16,975 nucleotides of DNA from an uncultured Chryseolinea sp. (lineage in GTDB: Bacteria > Bacteroidota > Bacteroidia > Cytophagales > Cyclobacteriaceae), in the NCBI GenBank assembly GCA_946478915.1, contig CAMLER010000022.1, forward strand, positions 1 through 16,975, written 5' to 3'. Positions within the stretch are counted from its first letter, which is position 1. Each line of letters begins with the position of its first letter. Below the pieces are notes generated by a model that was not told the origin of the DNA, did no database searches, and saw nothing but the letters and a program-made list of their open reading frames with translations. The position numbers were made by a program, and so were the translations under genes. Positions 15,293 through 16,975 of this stretch are shown here, in pieces.

Positions 15293-15685
15293 ATGTCCTA
15301 TTTTACCAATGTTCTGTTAATAGATGACGATCATGATGATCACGAGTTCTTCATCGAAGCTGTGCGGGATATTGATGAGTCAATCAATTGTCAAAGCATG
15401 TTTGACAGCGAGGAAGCTTTGAAATTTTTGAAGGAGGAAAATCAGAAATTGCCTGACCTTAGTGTGCTCGACACAAATATGCCAAAATTAAATGGACGTC
15501 AGATTCTGGCGGAATTAAAAAGTGATCCCGCACTAAGAGATATTCCTGTTGTAATGTACTCGACTTTTTTTTCAGACCGTGATAATGACGAATTCACTAA
15601 GCTGGGTGTAGCGAGTTACCTTGCCAAACCCTCCAAATTCGGAGACTTCAGAAATCTGTTGAGTCAGATATTAAGAAAAAAATAG
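15293..15685 (+). CDS. Single-domain response regulator (receiver only)
   Basis: The 130-residue protein is one receiver domain with no output domain. It shows the acidic pocket LLIDDDHDDHEFF (Asp11-13), the phospho-acceptor Asp60 in SVLDTNMPKLNG, the switch Ser/Thr in VVMYSTFF (about 90-91) and the conserved Lys112 in YLAKPSKFGDF. Stand-alone receivers of this type, with a DDHEFF start, are common in Bacteroidota and pass phosphate between kinases and partners or control targets by direct contact. It converges with the histidine kinase at 15688, with only two bases between the two stop codons, so shared transcription end signals or antisense overlap are likely. A functional link to that kinase is plausible from proximity but not shown. 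Confidence 0.92.
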   Translation: MSYFTNVLLIDDDHDDHEFFIEAVRDIDESINCQSMFDSEEALKFLKEENQKLPDLSVLDTNMPKLNGRQILAELKSDPALRDIPVVMYSTFFSDRDNDEFTKLGVASYLAKPSKFGDFRNLLSQILRKK

Positions 15686-15687
15686 TT

Positions 15688-16905
15688 CTAAGACAGCGGT
15701 AAAGATATAATAAATTTTGAGCCTGAGTTAGGCTTGCTCAATGCTCCAATAGCGCCGTTATGCTGTTCGACAATTTTTTTACATAACGCCAATCCTATTC
15801 CTGTTCCGGAAAATTCAGATTCGTGATGAAGGCGTTTAAACATTCCGAATATGTCCTCTGCATATTTCTGGTCGAAGCCGATGCCGTTGTCTTCGACGCA
15901 GATCCGGCAATAACTTCTTTCCCTTGATTGCGAAGCAGCGCCATTCTCAATGCTAATCCTTATTTCTGGCGCTACACCTTTTCTCGCATATTTCAGGGCA
16001 TTGTTAATAAGATTATAAAACAACATCCTCATCAGTCTGGGATTTACGCGCAGCGATGGGAGTTTATCAACTGTGATGACGGCATTCCTCAATTTAACTT
16101 CATCATCGATATCGGCGACAATTTCACTAACAATCTCATTCATATCGCTAGTGACGAAGCTTGGTTTGTCGATTGATATCCTTGAAAATGCCAAAATATC
16201 AACGATCAAGGCTTGCATGCGTTCAGCCGAACTTTGTATGCGATTAATCAATCTCACATCGTCTTGCAAAACATTTTGGTACTTTTGAAAAAGTCGATCG
16301 CTAAACATCAGAATCTTACGCAATGGTTCCTGTAAATCATGAGAGGCCATGAATGCGAACTGTTCAAGATCCTTGTTCGCAGATTCAAGGCTGTTGATGT
16401 TCTGAAGCAGTTGTCGATTTAATTGCAATACTTTTTCCTCTGATGCTTTGCGGTCTTTAATCTCGTTTTCAAGGCTCCGGTTAATAGCAATTAGCTTTTG
16501 TTCCTGCTCATGCAAAAGGCGGGTCTTTTTATACAATTCTATTAATACCCCCACTTTAGCCCGGAGAATATCCGGGTTGATGGGTTTATAGATGTAGTCA
16601 ACAGCACCTGTTTGATAGCCTTTAAACATATTTTCATCGCCGAAATTATTTGCCGTGATGAAAATAATGGGGATGTGCTTTAGTTTTTCTCTTTCATAAA
16701 TAAGCGCTGCTGTTTCGAAACCGTTCAGATTCGGCATCTTAACATCCATAAGGATCATTGCAAAATCAAATTCGCTAAGCAATATTTTCAAAGCTTGCCG
16801 CCCCGAGCCTGCTTTGACAAAATTGTAACCATTAGGTTGAAGAATAGCTTCGATCGAGAGGAGGTTATCCTCTCGATCATCCACCAGCAAAATCTTTGGA
16901 TGCAT
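15688..16905 (-). CDS. Soluble receiver-histidine kinase
   Basis: The 405-residue protein has no membrane segment. Domains in order: receiver at about 1-120 (ILLVDDREDN, phospho-acceptor Asp54 in LMDVKMPNLNG, FITAN, Lys106 in YIYKPINPDIL); a coiled coil at about 125-180 (EQEQKLIAINRSLENEIKDR onward); HisKA with His188 in FMASHDLQEPLRK; and a HATPase domain with N-box YNLINNALKYA, G1 VEDNGIGFD, F-box FGMFKRLH and G2 GTGIGLALCKKI. All catalytic elements are present, so autophosphorylation should work. REC-HisKA-HATPase order suggests that phosphorylation of its own receiver by another kinase tunes its activity. It starts 11 bp after the end of another receiver-type gene on the same strand, so the two probably form an operon. 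It converges with the single-domain receiver. Confidence 0.95.
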   Translation of the reverse strand: MHPKILLVDDREDNLLSIEAILQPNGYNFVKAGSGRQALKILLSEFDFAMILMDVKMPNLNGFETAALIYEREKLKHIPIIFITANNFGDENMFKGYQTGAVDYIYKPINPDILRAKVGVLIELYKKTRLLHEQEQKLIAINRSLENEIKDRKASEEKVLQLNRQLLQNINSLESANKDLEQFAFMASHDLQEPLRKILMFSDRLFQKYQNVLQDDVRLINRIQSSAERMQALIVDILAFSRISIDKPSFVTSDMNEIVSEIVADIDDEVKLRNAVITVDKLPSLRVNPRLMRMLFYNLINNALKYARKGVAPEIRISIENGAASQSRERSYCRICVEDNGIGFDQKYAEDIFGMFKRLHHESEFSGTGIGLALCKKIVEQHNGAIGALSKPNSGSKFIISLPLS

Positions 16906-16916
16906 ACGCGTTCTAC

Positions 16917-16975
16917 TTATTTACAGAACCATAAACGCATGAGAGAAAGGAGCTGATCTATTTTAACCGGTTTGG
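16917..16975 (-). CDS. C-terminal end of a receiver-domain protein (response regulator or hybrid kinase), cut by the window edge
   Basis: The last visible minus-strand codons read KPVKIDQLLSLMRLWFCK, followed by a TAA at 16917-16919. KPV followed by a helix of this kind is the typical end of a receiver domain (conserved Lys-Pro, then alpha-5). It ends 11 bp before the ATG of the receiver-histidine kinase. Only 18 residues are visible, so whether it is a stand-alone regulator or the tail of a hybrid kinase cannot be told. Confidence 0.65.
   Translation of the reverse strand, partial: KPVKIDQLLSLMRLWFCK

Noticed and set aside
1..16975. CRISPR array, tRNA/rRNA genes, insertion sequences, prophage or defence system
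   Set aside because: No repeat-spacer pattern, no tRNA-like cloverleaf, no transposase, integrase or phage gene was seen on either strand.

Overview
The window reads as a chromosomal segment of a Bacteroidota bacterium, most likely a Cytophagales-type soil or freshwater organism. The evidence is a SusC/SusD outer-membrane pair, TAnnTTTG-like -7 promoter boxes, few Shine-Dalgarno sequences, membrane-anchored regulators with LamG-like domains, and intergenic heptad repeats. The genus assignment is inference; no rRNA or other marker gene is present. There are no tRNA or rRNA genes, CRISPR arrays, transposases or phage genes.

Left part (1-2810): a truncated AraC-type HTH protein at the edge; a membrane-anchored protein with an HTH-like N-terminus and a periplasmic lectin-like domain (544-1839, minus); and, divergent from it, a small secreted protein of the same jelly-roll type (1952-2590, plus). 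Between this gene and the susD stop lies a dense block of inverted and tandem repeats.

Central part (2808-12987): a small polysaccharide utilisation locus. It holds susD (broken by a frameshift), susC, a divergent lacI-family regulator, uxuA (mannonate dehydratase), and, divergent from uxuA, a secreted GH67 alpha-glucuronidase. Four copies of a LacI-type palindrome (consensus TGCAACCGRTTGCA) lie upstream of susC (two), lacI (one, imperfect) and between uxuA and aguA (one, perfect). Three of them sit 9-11 bp upstream of a -7-like box. This points to one regulon for glucuronic-acid-decorated oligosaccharides, probably from glucuronoxylan: SusCD imports, GH67 releases (4-O-methyl)glucuronate, and UxuA performs a late step of glucuronate catabolism. 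The isomerase, the reductase and the KDG kinase/aldolase are not in the window.

Right part (13544-16975): a BON-domain protein with a long Gly/Tyr/Arg/Asp/Asn-rich disordered N-terminus, a small acidic conserved protein, a stand-alone receiver protein, and, convergent with it, a soluble receiver-histidine kinase. The kinase follows by 11 bp the C-terminal end of another receiver-type protein, which is cut by the window edge. This part looks like a stress/signalling region unrelated to the sugar locus.
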